From Aquila chrysaetos chrysaetos (lineage: Eukaryota; Chordata; Aves; Accipitriformes; Accipitridae): DNA of 64,000 nt. The stretch lies in the NCBI RefSeq assembly GCF_900496995.4, contig NC_044010.1, positions 1,302,001-1,366,000 on the forward strand, given 5' to 3'. Under the pieces are notes generated by a model, which saw only the letters and a program-made list of their open reading frames with translations, was not told where the DNA came from and ran no database searches. Shown here in pieces: positions 31,605 to 44,305 of the stretch. How positions within the stretch are numbered: the stretch's first letter is position 1; every line of letters starts with the position of its first letter. The translations under genes were made by a program, and so were the position numbers.

Positions 31605-34600
31605 GTACGGAGGGAGGGAGCGGGGGGAGAGCCTCGGGAGAGTGGCGGCGGGAGGGCGGGCGGAGAGGAGAGGGGGAATAACGGCAGCCGGGCGGTGAGC
31701 GGGGCCGGGCCGGGCGCGGGAGGAGGAACGGGGTCCCTGCGTGGGGTCGGTGGGGGACGCCTCGGCCCGGGCTGGGGGTACCGACGGCCGCGGGAGCCCT
31801 TGTCTCTCTCTTTCGTTCTCCCCCCCCCCCCCCCCCCCCGCCCCTTTCCTCTCCGTCCCCGGTTTGCGCGCGTGCAACAGGCGGGGGCCGCGCGGGCGGG
31901 GCGGGGCGGGGCCGGCCGGCGCGGCGGGAGCCGCGCGCGTGGGCCGGGGCCGGTCGTTTCCCGCCGGGGGAAGCGGGAGGGGAAGGGCGGGGGGGGGGGG
32001 GGGTCCGGTCCGGTTCGGTTCTGCCCCGGGAACCCCGGTGTGGGTCGGGGGGGCGGGGTAAGGATTTGTGCCGGTGAGGCGGCTCCGGTTTTAGAAATCG
32101 GCGGGGTGGCTGCGGGGAGACGGGGTAACAGCGTGCCGTAAAGAACGGGTTTTCTCCGGTGCTGCTGAGCGCCCGTGGGACCGGCCGTGGGGTCCTCCCG
32201 AGGGGGACGGGGGTGTGTGTGTGTGTGAGGAGAGGCAGCGCCTCAGCTCCGCGGGGAGGGGAAGGGGAACGTTCTCCTGGGTCTTCCAAGCTTGGGCGGG
32301 TTTCTGTGGGTTTTTTTGGGTTTTTTTTTTTTTTTTTTTCCACCTTCCTTGTGGTCTTAGTTGATTTTACCAAAGCTATCCCTTCTCCCTGCAGACTGAC
32401 GTTACCCCAGCGTTATTATCTCTTTGACTACCTATATGGGATGAAGGGTTTGTGCTTTCTCTGGAGCCGTGGTGGCCGTTTCCACCTGTCACGTCTCCGG
32501 AGACCTTAGAACCAGCAGAAACGCGTCCCATTCATAATCTTTAGATTTGTATTGCTCGGGCAAGAGGACACGTAATGATGATTTTTAAGCTTTGCCTCTT
32601 GAGGGCGTTTCATGAAAACTGAAACTCTGGGCTGAAAAGATATGTCATGAGCTGTGAAAATACTGGGCTGCTGTTTCTGCAGAATTCCCAAATGGTGCTG
32701 AATGGTTGTGTTTAATAGTCTCTTTATCCTTTATTCAAGCTGCCGTTTCTCTGGATTTTTTTTGTTTGCTGGCCTATTTTCTGCTCTGAGCGTGGTAATG
32801 AAAGACTTAACAAAGTTGGGATATATCTGTGAGCTATCCGGAAATGGGATTGCAACTTTATCCCTAGAAACTAGTTATTTTAAAGCTATTTTTTACATAC
32901 CTGTGGCAATTAATAGTTAGAATAGAATAGTTAATAGAACACTGTGTAAATTCATAGTTTGAATCAAAGTAATCTTTGGGGTATCTGTCCTTGTTTTTGT
33001 TGTAACTTCATTATGTTGTTCTCCCTGCAACATTACCACGTGCGTTGACACGTGAACTAGCTCATTCAAAACAAGTTTGTTTCTACTTGAACTGTGGTTG
33101 CACCTTTTAATTACCCTTTAGACGTACCCATAGGCACAGGGAAAACGAAGAGTAGCTTGAGGCATGGTAACGTAAGATGACATGGTAGAGGTTTTTCGCA
33201 GAATGGGTTCCTTTGTCATAATCTTTCAAACAGGTGCAGTGATGCTTCACTTCCAAGAAACATGGCTGTTTTGGGAGCTTGGGATTCCCACCCCAAACTT
33301 CTGAAGAGAGTCTTTGTTACATCCTATCTCTAATTCTAACACTGTACCAGGATGTTTACCTTTTGCTGTCACTGTGCCATCTGTTGATTTTTTTTCTTTT
33401 TTTTTTTTCCCCAATGTTCTCTGTATTGATGTCTCCAGAGCTGGCTTGCTTATGTGGTCTTGTATATTCAGCTGAGTGCTGGTTTCTGGAGAAGTTACAG
33501 TTTAGTCCATTTAGAAAGGGAAAGGCAGCAACAGCCCCTGTCAGCAGCACTGACCAAAGACACTATGAGAACTAGAAGTACTACAGTCAGAAGTTGTAGC
33601 AGTTTCTGAAAAGGTTCTTTATAGAGACTCTTAAGTGTAAATGTTTATTTAACCAGATTGTTTGATAGTCTTATTTCAACTTCAGTGTTTCAATACAGTG
33701 CTCTTTTCTTTTTTTTTTTTTTTTCTTTTTTTCCCTTCCTTTGAATAAGCTAAAGTGAACAGAACGGTACATTTTGTTTTAGACTGTCCTATATCTGGCA
33801 GACTTGCTTTGATTATCTTTCTGTTTGGCTCTCCACAGGACTGCAGTAGTTTTCTTCTGAAGTGTTTTACAAGTCCTGGAGGGGCAAATGGGGGGCTTAA
33901 CTCATATCCTTAAGAACACAAAAGGAAACTGTACCTTTAAAGGCAACAGTAAAGGAGTTGCTAGGTTAGAAAACATAAATTTGTGGCAAGAGGTGAGAGG
34001 TTAATGGCTGTATGCCCTCCAGAAAAATGGAAATCAAGTCTGTGTCAAGAGGCATAAAATATAGCAGATAAAAAAGGAGAAAAAAAGTGATGTGAATTAG
34101 GGTTGGGGTTTTAATGTAAATTGGAAACATAAGGGGTAATAGAAGAGCAGCAGCAAATAGCTAAGTTTAATGGATTCGTTTAAATACTTCTGAAGGCCAA
34201 AGGGAATAGGGGTGTGAGGGAGCCTAGTAGGCTTGAGCAAGTCAAGAAAAATAAAAGGCATTAAAGGAATTACTCACTTGATGAAATGTTGTGAGTGGCT
34301 GAAATAGCTAAACAGGAGGTTCTGGAATGATGTAATGGACAAACAACAAGTTAGAAACGCCAGACCACCTCTTTTTTTCAGAGAACAAGTGTGTTTAAAT
34401 AATATAATAATACTAGTGAAAAAAATGCTGATGTAAATTGCAGAGATAAGGGACAGTGATATGAGAGCAAGTTAGTTTTTTTCTGCTCCGAAGAAAAATG
34501 CATCCTTAGTCTGCTATGGTTTTTGAAGTCTGTCAAGCAAGTAATGGATTAAACTGCTCTATGTTATTTCCAAGAATGAATGTGGGGTTTTCAAGATACA

Positions 34601-37600
34601 GAATGCCAGCAGTAGGATGCAAGGCCTGTAGAAATATCAGTACTTTTAAATTATTTTGAAGAAGGTAGAGGAACTCTGGAAGAACAGCAAAGGTAATTTT
34701 AAATGAAACACTCGGCGAAAACCTCTGCTAAATATAAAATCTGTAGAACAGTAGGACTGGAAATTATATTATGCCACCTCATGAATATCTTGAACTGCAT
34801 TAAATGTTGTGCAGGCTTAATAACTCACTTTGAGGATAAAAAGTAGAGGTAGTCTAAGGTGGGTGACCGTCAGTAAATTTCCTTTCACCAGAATTGGTTT
34901 AAGAAGGGTATTAGTGGTAGGGGAGGGTATGAAAAAGTGGTAGGAAGTAATGATAGATTGGACGTTGCGTTGTCACTTCTGTTGATCCATTCATGTAAGA
35001 CAGGAGTAAATGGAGTTCAGTGACATAAAAGAAATTTTAAATTGGTATAAAGTGAATACTTTCTTGAAACATAATTAATGCTTAGTGTCATGAGGAGGCA
35101 GAAGCTAAAAGCATTAGAATTGAAAGAAATACGACTGCGTTCCTGGGTGTATATAGAGGGTGAGTGTGCTGTAAGACTTAAGATTTAGCTAGTCACCAGT
35201 TGCTGAAAGCTTCCTTATGATCTAGAGTAATTATTTTCTCTTTTTCTATTTTTATTTGGTAGTTCAGAATGCTTGCCAGGCTCAGCAGGAGGATTCATAT
35301 GTTCTGTGAGAAACTAACCAGTTTGACACACACAGATCTTTATTTATTTTATTTTATTTTATTACAGTCTGGGCATAAAGTTGAGATTATACATAAGCGA
35401 TATGCTGATTTCAGAAAGAAATATCCTGTGGCTAAACATCCTGAATGTATTTATATCCAAACAAGGCATTGTAAGCCTACCAAATCTAGTGCTAAGGTTA
35501 TACTTGTAAGCAAATTCACCTGTTGATACATGAAAATGTCATTTTGGCAAACAAGCACCTTTTGGTGGCGCACAAACCACAGCTTACCTTTAAGTAAAGT
35601 CAGATAATAATGTTATTAGTATTAGACTGTTGTGATGTGTTTCTTGTCTGAAGGGGGATGAGATTGCCTCTTAAAGATGCAGGACTCCTTTGTGTAGCTT
35701 CCACATGATCACCTCTTTAACTGTCTATGTGTTCTCGTTCTACCTTTTTTTTTGTATTGAGAAATGATCAGAAAGGAAAAGAGATGTCTTTGTGAATGTG
35801 CTGTGTGTTGGATTCGAGAGCTTTTGATAGGAGGGGTGCTAGGTGTAAATGGGATGAGGGAGGCAGAATGAGCATCTTCAAGCCTTAAAGTTCCTTTGGG
35901 TTTCGGCTTGATGTGGCTGATACATCAGTATTATGTGACTCTTTTGGTTGCTGATGTCCAAAGCTAGTATGAAATCAGTAGAATTTTGACTTACTGTTAT
36001 TTTGTACTTTTGCACACATCTTCCATAATGCTGAGTCACAGGAACCAATAAATTTGTTGAAGGCAAATTTGTCAACAGGGGAAGCATGAGGTTGGTTTGG
36101 TTTCAGTGCCTTCTGATATTCATGAACCCAAACAAAAGTTGCTTGAAACTACACAGTCAACTTAATTAATAATTTAGTTTATTTTTAACCTAATTTGTTT
36201 TAAAGTGCCTGAGATTTCATATTTTCATGATATGAAATGCTGAAAGGTGCAGTCTTGTTCTCTTGTAAAGAATGTTTAGGATGTGTTGGGATGTTAGAAA
36301 TGTTAGGATGATTTTTCTTCTGACAGATGATGGCTGTCAAATGAAGATGATGACTATCAAGTGATAGAGATGACTGTTGTTTTTCAAATGGTCTGGTTTT
36401 TAGGTATGACCTTACAGAAAATATATTGTGGCTCAGCTCATTCTGTAAGTGCAGGGAAGGTGTGCTGTAACCTTAATCAAAATAGAAATGAATCTCTGCT
36501 GTAAAAGAAAAACAGCTTATGTTTTAGTTTGGCACACAGGAATAATTACTTCTGTTATTTTGTGTAGATGGGCAAGTTAACGTGAGGTTATTTTTTTCAA
36601 TGTTAATATAATCATGTGCAGCTGAAAAGTTTAATTCCCCATCACTAGGTGCTTTGTTTTATGACTTGTGGGAACTTTTTGGTTTCAGGTTGATTGTGGA
36701 CTGTGGGATTATAGAAATCAGGGTTAGGTTTTTTCATTGAAACAGATTTATTGCACTGCAATGACTTTGAACGCAGTAAAGGAATTTTGTGTTTGCAGCT
36801 CAAATCAGAAAGGCTCAGTTAAATTTGAAGATGTTTTCCTTTTAAATTGACCTGGCTTTTGAGAGTCAGGTTTTTTGCCCTTTTGCTCAAGTTAAAAGCT
36901 TTTTGGAACTTTGAAAGCTGTATCTGTTGCCCTCGTTAAGTCAAAATGTACCTTTAAAAAATTGAAATCAAATAATCTTGGAAATATCCTTGTGATAGTA
37001 AAGGTATAGTGAAGTGCTAGATATACTGTGTATAATCTTTTATTGTCACACACCTCCCCCACCCCCCCTGGGTAAAACTGTTCTCCAATAAACCTTGTAA
37101 ATGCATTACTACTTCATCTCTTCAGTGGTGTTTCTTCCAAGAAAAAAAAAAAAAAAGGAAAAAAAAAGCATAATCCTTTAACTTTTAAAAATTGATTTAA
37201 GTGCCCAGTTGTGTGGCTGTCAGTGTGCTTAATTAGTAGTACAGGCTGATGTTTCATCTCAGTTTGAGACAGCACCAAGTGTCAAGTAATTCTATTTCTG
37301 TTGGTGTTCTTTTTGCTGCAATTGACTTTTTGTTTTGTTTCTTTCTGTGTGTGTAAAAAAGTGTAAAAAAGGAACGTCAGGGGCCTGACAAGCTGGTGTT
37401 GGCCTGATTTTAGGCATGTCTCTTAAAAAAAACTACTTTGTGTAAGCACAGAAGATCTTTCCGAATGTTACCTGCGGGTGTACTCAATTGACCCTTCAAG
37501 ATTAGTAATTTTGTAGAAATACCTTTGATATGGTGGTGGTTTATTTTTTTTTCTTTTTAACCACCTTTTCAGCCCTTTTTTCTTTTGTGGAAGATGAGGA

Positions 37601-40600
37601 GGTCACATTGTTGAAATGTGACATCCCTACAAACTTGACATCAGGTGTCCTCAACATTGTTCAGATAACGCAGTCTATTTTCTTTTCTCCTTTTTTTTTT
37701 TTTTTTTTTGCTTTTGAGCAACAGTCAATATTGAGGTTTTTAATTCATCTTGTAATATGATGTTCCATAATGTGCAAAACTGTCTGTCTTTTCAAGCCAT
37801 GCATTAATTGTCTTAAGTTTTAAGATTGTTCTCATTTTTAAGCAAGTACCAGTCCAACTTGCCAAGTGACCTAGAACTAGAACATGCCAAAGTTGCTACA
37901 GATTAGTTGGATTAGTACTTGGTTTGCTATTTCACAGGTTTATAAAGGTGCTAGAACAGAAACAATTGTGAATTAAGGCCTACTACTGGGCATGGAAAAA
38001 ACCTAATAGGTCTAGTATGCCTGCAAAATAAAGCAGATTTGAAAGATACGGAGATGGGCAGCAATTCCATGAAGAAGTCCCCTTTTCTACTTCCAGTTTT
38101 TGACAGAAAGTCCCTAAAAGTCTGAACCCTGTTTCAAGGCTATGTATTCTCTCCATGTTTAGCTATGACTCTTATGTTACATTTGAAGCTCCTTTAATCT
38201 TCTGGCCTTTTGGGTAGCAGGAGGTGGTGGTTCTGTTTTTTCTCCATAGTTCTTGTGTGAGGGTTGCCCTGGGAGTGTGGGTCCCTGCTATTCTGCGTAA
38301 ACTGAAGTCTGTCATTCCTGCTGGTGAATAGCACTTGTGCCTGCTGCTGCAGCTTTCCCAAGCCACAGAAAATGAAATTCACATCATCGTTTTGTTTCCT
38401 TGTTAGTGCTAGGTTTTGATATATGATCAGCAGAACTTACTTTGCAGGTCTTTACAAATACTGTAACTGTTAATTTCATAGTGGGGACATGCTTCCCAAT
38501 CCCATTTTACAGCTAGAAGAAAGTTAAGCAAAGGTTTTAGAAATCAGCTGTGTTGTGCTTGAACAATAGCTTTTTGTACTTGAGACGGTTAAATATCCTT
38601 TCCTCTAGATGTCCTGAGCTTTAAAAGAGTCTGAAGACATTTGAAATTAGAAAGTAACACCCCTGTCCCTTAGGTGATATGGGTGTTTCTACTGATGGGC
38701 ATTCCCATAGACCCCTGTAATCCAGTACGCTTTGTCAAATAATTTTGCAAAAGAAGCAGATACGGTCTCACCAAAATGTTTATCTGGTTGAGCCGGTTTT
38801 TCAAACAACAGGAGGTGGCAGTGAAGAGAGAAGTCAGGCTGCTGATTTTCTTTATTTTATTTCTTCCCTCAGATAACACTGTCAACAGTGTAGAGACTTG
38901 GTGGATGTGTTTTCATCTCTCTAGGATGATGGCAAATGTAAGATGTTGCTCTAGAAGTTTTTCCAGGGAAATAACATTAATTCCAGGTCGTATTTTTTAT
39001 CATTCTACACCCTATATTATTAATGGTTTTATGATGAAGATCTTTCATTGTCTATCACCTTCAGGAAAGCTGACAGTTTACTTCCACAAGATTTAAATAC
39101 TTCTGTTAGCATCCTGAACCTGTTGCCTTAGAATTGCCAAAAAGCAAATTAGAAGGACTTCCCAAAATGTGCACTTCATGGGGAAGAAACCAAACACATT
39201 TGTGGCCAAAATGTTGGATTGGTAGGGGGTGTGTTAATGAGAGTAATGAATGACCAAGTGCTGCTTTCAAGATAGTTTTGTAAATTGGATAGGTTTTCTA
39301 GTCTCTCACTAAGAGTGTCAGAAGATGATGCGTCCTGTAATCAGAGCTCAGTGAATTGCTCAAACATCTGTCCAGGCTGTGCTGTAGGTATTTGGCGTGA
39401 TGTCAAGAAGCATGATTGTGAGGAAACTTCAATTCTCTAAGAAGTCTAGAGTCCTACGGCAGAGCCAATAAACAAAAATCTCCTTGGAAGTAAGGGTTTT
39501 GTAGCGTAGCTGAACCATTTCTTACTTTGAATAACTCCAGCTTCTCTCAGTGCTTGGAGTTCCAGCTATACAGTGCCATTTCCATCACGGGTTGTCCTTT
39601 CAGGGCCGACAGAGCCTCTTGTGTCTTTTCACTGTCTCTCTGGCAGCAGTCTAAAGGAGAGACAGCAGGTTGATGGTACACTAGAGCTCACAAGTATGCC
39701 TCCAGTGAGTCTTTGGCTCTGTTAGTTAGGAAATGTAGACTGGTAGATTGTTGGATCATGGATCTTCAAGATAACTTTTTTTTATCACTTACACCTTTTC
39801 TCTTCAACCTCCTTGTCCGCCTTCATTTTTGAGTCTTCATCTTCTGATATATTTCCATTGGAAGGTAGAATTTCTCATACAGGTCTACACTTCTGAAATA
39901 CTTTTTTTTTCCTTATTCCCATCCCTAATTCCAAAGAAGGAAGGTTTGTCTCTAACAGTCTCCAATATCAGCAGTGTAGTTGGTAATCTTAGTTTCAGTC
40001 ATCTGGCTTATATATACCGTTACGCATGTCTTGATTTGTCAGGCCTTTATTTTTACATCTGGATACCTCTGATGTGTAGAATATCCAAGAGTATTAGTCA
40101 CATGGCATTCCTTCTGGCAAAGCCCTTAAGTCTAGTAACAGTGATATCTGATTTAAGAAGGCAGGGACTTCATATTTGTTCCTATCTAGATGATAGCTTG
40201 GGACAAGGTAGGTCATCACAGTAAGTGACTCTGCGTTTCCCAGTGCCTCTGAATTTCTTCGACTTGATGAGCAAGGAGAAATGCGGTACTTTTCCTTTCT
40301 CCTAGAAATGTGTGCTTAGAACACATCCACATTTGGTAGGATACTCGTCTTGGTCAGTGAAAAATTTGGGGATCATAATTTCCTTAGGGAAATGCAGACA
40401 TTCAGGAATAGTTGGTGTTTTTAATTTTACTAAAAAAATCATTTTTTCATGGCAGCCAAACTGAGGAGAGAAAGTGTCATATGGGGTTTTAGTGGTGCTG
40501 CTCAAAAACCTAAAGAATACACTATGAAAACACCTCACCAGGTTGCCAGAGGTTTTTATCTGTAGACAGGAGTATCCAAAAAATGTGGAAAATATTGTGC

Positions 40601-43600
40601 TATCTTTAGGGAAGAAAAGATGGGTAGAACATTTCCATGACAACCACCACAGATTTTCATGAGAAGTAGCATTAATTTTGATAGTGCAGAGAAGATCTGG
40701 GGTTTGCTCTTTGCTGTGAAGAAATTACCACAGGTGAACTTAAAGTAGCCATTGAAAGATTTTCAGTTAAGCCACAACAAAGCTGTTGCAGATGAGTGAG
40801 GCAATTTGAAGTTGTTTTGTCTCTGTGGGTTAGTCTGGGGGAAAGGCTACATCCTGAAAAATGGAAGAGGAGATTTATAGCAAACAATCCTTGGACGACT
40901 GTAACAACTAACATAGGATTGTTAAATTTTCAGTCCTAAAAAAATAATTTGTGTGCTCACACTGAATACATCTAAAGATGCTAGCAGTAGATGGGGGCTC
41001 GATGAAATTCTAGATGTGGTCATTGAATTTTTCACCAGTAGTTGGGGAACCAGTAAAAGAATGATGAAGAAAGAATTGATTTTAGGAGATATTGAGGATA
41101 TTACAAAAGCTGCTTTTAGGAAAAAACCTTTGGATTTAATAGTTATACAGGTTAGATAGGCAGGTATATAAAATGGATATGTGGCTATGTGTTGGGATTT
41201 TGTTTATTTACTACCAGTGAGGGACTACTATGAAATAAATTGCTGAATTCATTACTAGTTGAATTGGCAACTTCTCAATGGTGAAGGGAGCTTAATTTTT
41301 TCACCTTTAATAGAAGAAACTGTCTTCCCAGTCATTTGATGGTAGGAATTTGTAGGAAGGCTTTATTCTCAGGTAAAACACAATACACTATTTTGAAAAG
41401 ATTTTAAGTGTACAGATTACTCAGAAAATAGGAGGAGTTAGTCAGCAAAGTGAGCTGTCTTGCAAGTCAGCAATGAGCGTAGCCAAAAGTTGCAGCTAAA
41501 GCTTATAAAGGGTGTAATAAATAATTCTTGTGAAGCCATTAGGTAGAGGGGTTCAGGTAAAGTCAGAGAATTCAAGTAAATCCTGTGCCTGTATTTTCAA
41601 TAAATGAAATGATGATGTAAAGTACAATGGGAGAGGGCTAACAGCTATGAGAGGAAAGTGAAAGTTACTATCTTAAAGTCAGAAGCAAAATTAATTGAAA
41701 GAAATCAATATGCAAGTTAGGGGATGAGGGGAAACTAGGTAAGTAAGTACAATAAGGAAGAATACGCTAAGGAAACTTGCTGATGGTGAAGTTGGATGGT
41801 GTCACTGATGTTTAGAAACACTGGAACATCACACAGAGGGGGCTACATAATAGAAATGAGATGAAATCCAGTGTTAAGAAATGAAGATGTTCCCTGTCGA
41901 GGATTTCTTTAAATGAAGAACTTTTAGGGATTGAAAGTGAAGGTGTGAATTGATCACAGGAGCTGTCAAAGTCCTGAAATCTCAAATAAAGGCAAATATA
42001 ATTTTGTGAGTTTGAGAAGATGTGTTTCAGAGAAAAATGGAGAATTATTAATAACATCATGGAAGGCCTGAGATCTTATCTGGGCTGTTGTGTATGCCCG
42101 TGTTTGTTCATGTTGAAGGGCAGATTGACTAGAGTGGCTGCAAAGCTGTTTTCCTGTTAGGCATGTCCTGTTAGCTCATGGTTGTCCATCTGGTGTTTGA
42201 GTTCATTCTGCTAATTCTAAAATATACCAAATATTTCTTTCAAAATGTTTTAGAAACAGAAGAAATTTTGTACTCTGAGTATTTGTTAGCCTGAATTTCT
42301 TTTTACAGTTAAAATCCAGGGCTTCCTCAGATAGTTTGTATGTTTAATATACAGGTAGTAGTCACTTAAACTAAAAAGGGGAAGAAAATGTTATTGTCAA
42401 GCATATTGCAAGAAACATTAACACTTTAAGCTCAGACACCTAAACACAGGAAGAAAGGGGTCTCTAAGCTGTTAAGAATGACGTAGGGAACGTCTCATGT
42501 TCTGAGATTTATCTTTTTGTAGGACCTTTGTTTAAAAAAAAAAAAAAGCCATTTCGGGAAGAGCCTTTTCAGCAGAATTAGGCTGCTGAATTACTTACCT
42601 ATATGCTCAGGCTTTTATGGTGTGTTCAGTGCAATCTGTGACTGATCTTGAATACAGTAGTTTTATGTCCCTTAACAGTTTTTTAAATCTCAGTTGGCAG
42701 AATACAGTAATGCTTGAAGTGATACCCGAAATGTCTTCTGTGAAAGTCAGTTCTGATCATCAGAATTCTTATAAACGATTGTCAGGTAGCAGCAACTTAA
42801 AAAGGGGTTCTAATAAGAAGCACATTTCGGTATCCTCTTTTTTTTTTTTTTAAATCTCTTAAAACTCCTTATGCTAACTGAAAGAAGAGGAGGTTAAAGT
42901 AGACTTGATTATACATTTGATGTATTTTAAATAGGAAACCTAAGCTGTTGAGAGTCTGTATACACTCATGTTGCTCCATTTTAAAGTAAAAAGCGCACAG
43001 GAGATCATTTATCACCTGGTGATTCTGTGCTTACGGAATCTGAGGTAGGTAGCATATTTAATACAACATGTTAGGGCATTTGAAAGAGACCTTTAAAAGC
43101 CCTGTAGAGTAACTTTTTATATAACGTAGTTTCCTAAATTTTGTATTACAGAGCTGCAGATATTTACAACATATTGGAGATTCTGCATCTGTATGAAGAT
43201 GCATGGAAATACTGAGGTGTTTAGAATTTGTTTCCCAACCTTTTTTGAATTTAAAGGGGGGATGTAAGGAGGGAAGTAGCAGCAGAATGGAGCACTAAGA
43301 GTAGAGACCTGATCCACAGCCCATTGATTTAAGGGGTGCGTGGTCTTTCCACACAGTTCTATAGCTATTGTTTTATCCTAAGTAACTCCAAAGTGCAGCA
43401 TTGTACATGTGAAAATCATCATGGGTAGCTATAAATGCTGATCCACTGAGTTACGTAAGACAGACAGTACTTGGAAATCATAGACTGAAAAAAGGCCCCT
43501 CCGCATAAACAGTGGCAGGATTAGAGGCTGGGGGTGGAGAGGAGGGGAAGAATAGCACTGCTTTCTTTGCAGGAGTGAGCATTTTCAGTGGTTAAACCAT

Positions 43601-44171
43601 CCTCACCCAACATTTCTCTTTCCATTTCATTTTTCTTGGAGGCCTTGTCTGAATAGAAGGAACACGGGGTTGTGTTGAATTAACTTAAAATGTGGATTTG
43701 GAGTGCGAAAAAGCCCCTGTACTGACTTGCAAAGTGAATTAAGCTAAAAAGCAGCTAAAGGCCCCTTCACTTCTGAGTGAAGACAGGGGAATATAATTAG
43801 TTTGGCTAATTCCCTGTGTGGAGAAATGTTAAGATTTATTAGTGCAGTTTTCTTTTTAGCCCAGGCTGTATACTCTGCCTTATAGATCTCAGTTCTTTCT
43901 TAATAAAATATTAAACTTATTCATGCCTTGCAGTCTCTGAGAGTAAAATAAAAGATTGTTGGTCTGATGTGAAGAACTGGCACACTGAAGTGACAATTCT
44001 GTGAAATTTTGCTTTACACCTTCTGAGTTACTGGAAGTCAGGTGACGGGATATAGGGAGGGCAGTGGCTGGAAGTGCATGGCTACAGAGATTGAGATGGA
44101 GACAATATAAAATGTTATGTTGTTGAAGAGTAATTATTTTCTGATTTCTCTTTTTTAATCGCATTGTAAAG
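31605..44171 (+). other. KPNA1: KPNA1 intron 1
   Basis: An intron of about 12.6 kb with no coding exon recognised. It contains poly-T runs (32,310-32,340; 33,710-33,730; 37,690-37,710), a (TTTTA)n patch at 35,340-35,366, and the DIRS-like relic at about 39.9-41.2 kb. The interval 33.9-35.2 kb is A-rich and repeat-like but was not assigned to a family. Confidence 0.6.
39600..41160 (+). mobile_element. Decayed DIRS-like retrotransposon (RT and possible RNase H)
   Basis: A plus-strand frame contains, in order, LIPKKEG (39,925-39,945), LDLSGLYFYIWIP (from 40,030) and LRRQGLHICSYLDD (YLDD at 40,183-40,194). These match the order of reverse-transcriptase blocks in DIRS-type elements (LIPKKxGG, LDLKDAYFHIxI, LRxxGIxxFxYLDDWL). 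The spacing between the second and third blocks is about 14 residues short, implying a deletion. Downstream, after stops, 40,970-41,160 reads DASSRWGLDE, SSWGT and IVIQ, recalling RNase H (DASxxGWG, GxWS, VxIxTDN). No intact gene, recombinase or termini were seen. A Gypsy-like or retroviral origin is less likely from the YLDD context. Limits are approximate. Confidence 0.5.
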
Positions 44172-44305
44172 GAACCATGACGACCTCAGGAAAAGAGAAT
44201 TTCCGACTGAAGAGCTACAAGAACAAATCTCTAAACCCTGATGAGATGCGTCGCAGGCGGGAGGAAGAGGGTCTTCAGCTACGGAAGCAGAAGAGAGAGG
44301 AACAG
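44172..44305 (+). CDS. KPNA1: KPNA1 first coding exon (residues 1-43)
   Basis: Acceptor ATTGTAAAG, five untranslated bases, then ATG at 44177; donor GAACAG|GTACTG, phase 0. It encodes the first half of the importin-beta-binding domain. Confidence 0.96.

Larger units (their letters stand above)
30600..32300. promoter_or_regulatory. CpG island promoter of KPNA1
   Basis: There is dense CpG throughout, with homopolymer G/C runs (G at about 30,874-30,891, C at about 31,820-31,839, G at about 31,990-32,002). It lies upstream of KPNA1 on the plus strand and holds paired ZNF143-type sites, an NRF1 site and an ETS-like site. No TATA box was seen near the likely start, as is usual for housekeeping promoters. 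Long frames on both strands here are compositional. Confidence 0.85.

Noticed and set aside
30955-32373. Long open frames on both strands of the KPNA1 CpG island (up to 312 residues)
   Set aside because: They are rich in Pro, Arg, Gly and Ala, contain homopolymers, overlap each other on both strands and show no domain. GC-rich DNA lacks stop codons, so such frames arise by composition.
36300-36385. Repeated ATGATG/GATGAC words resembling snoRNA boxes
   Set aside because: They read as short imperfect repeats without a closing stem or a D box at proper spacing.
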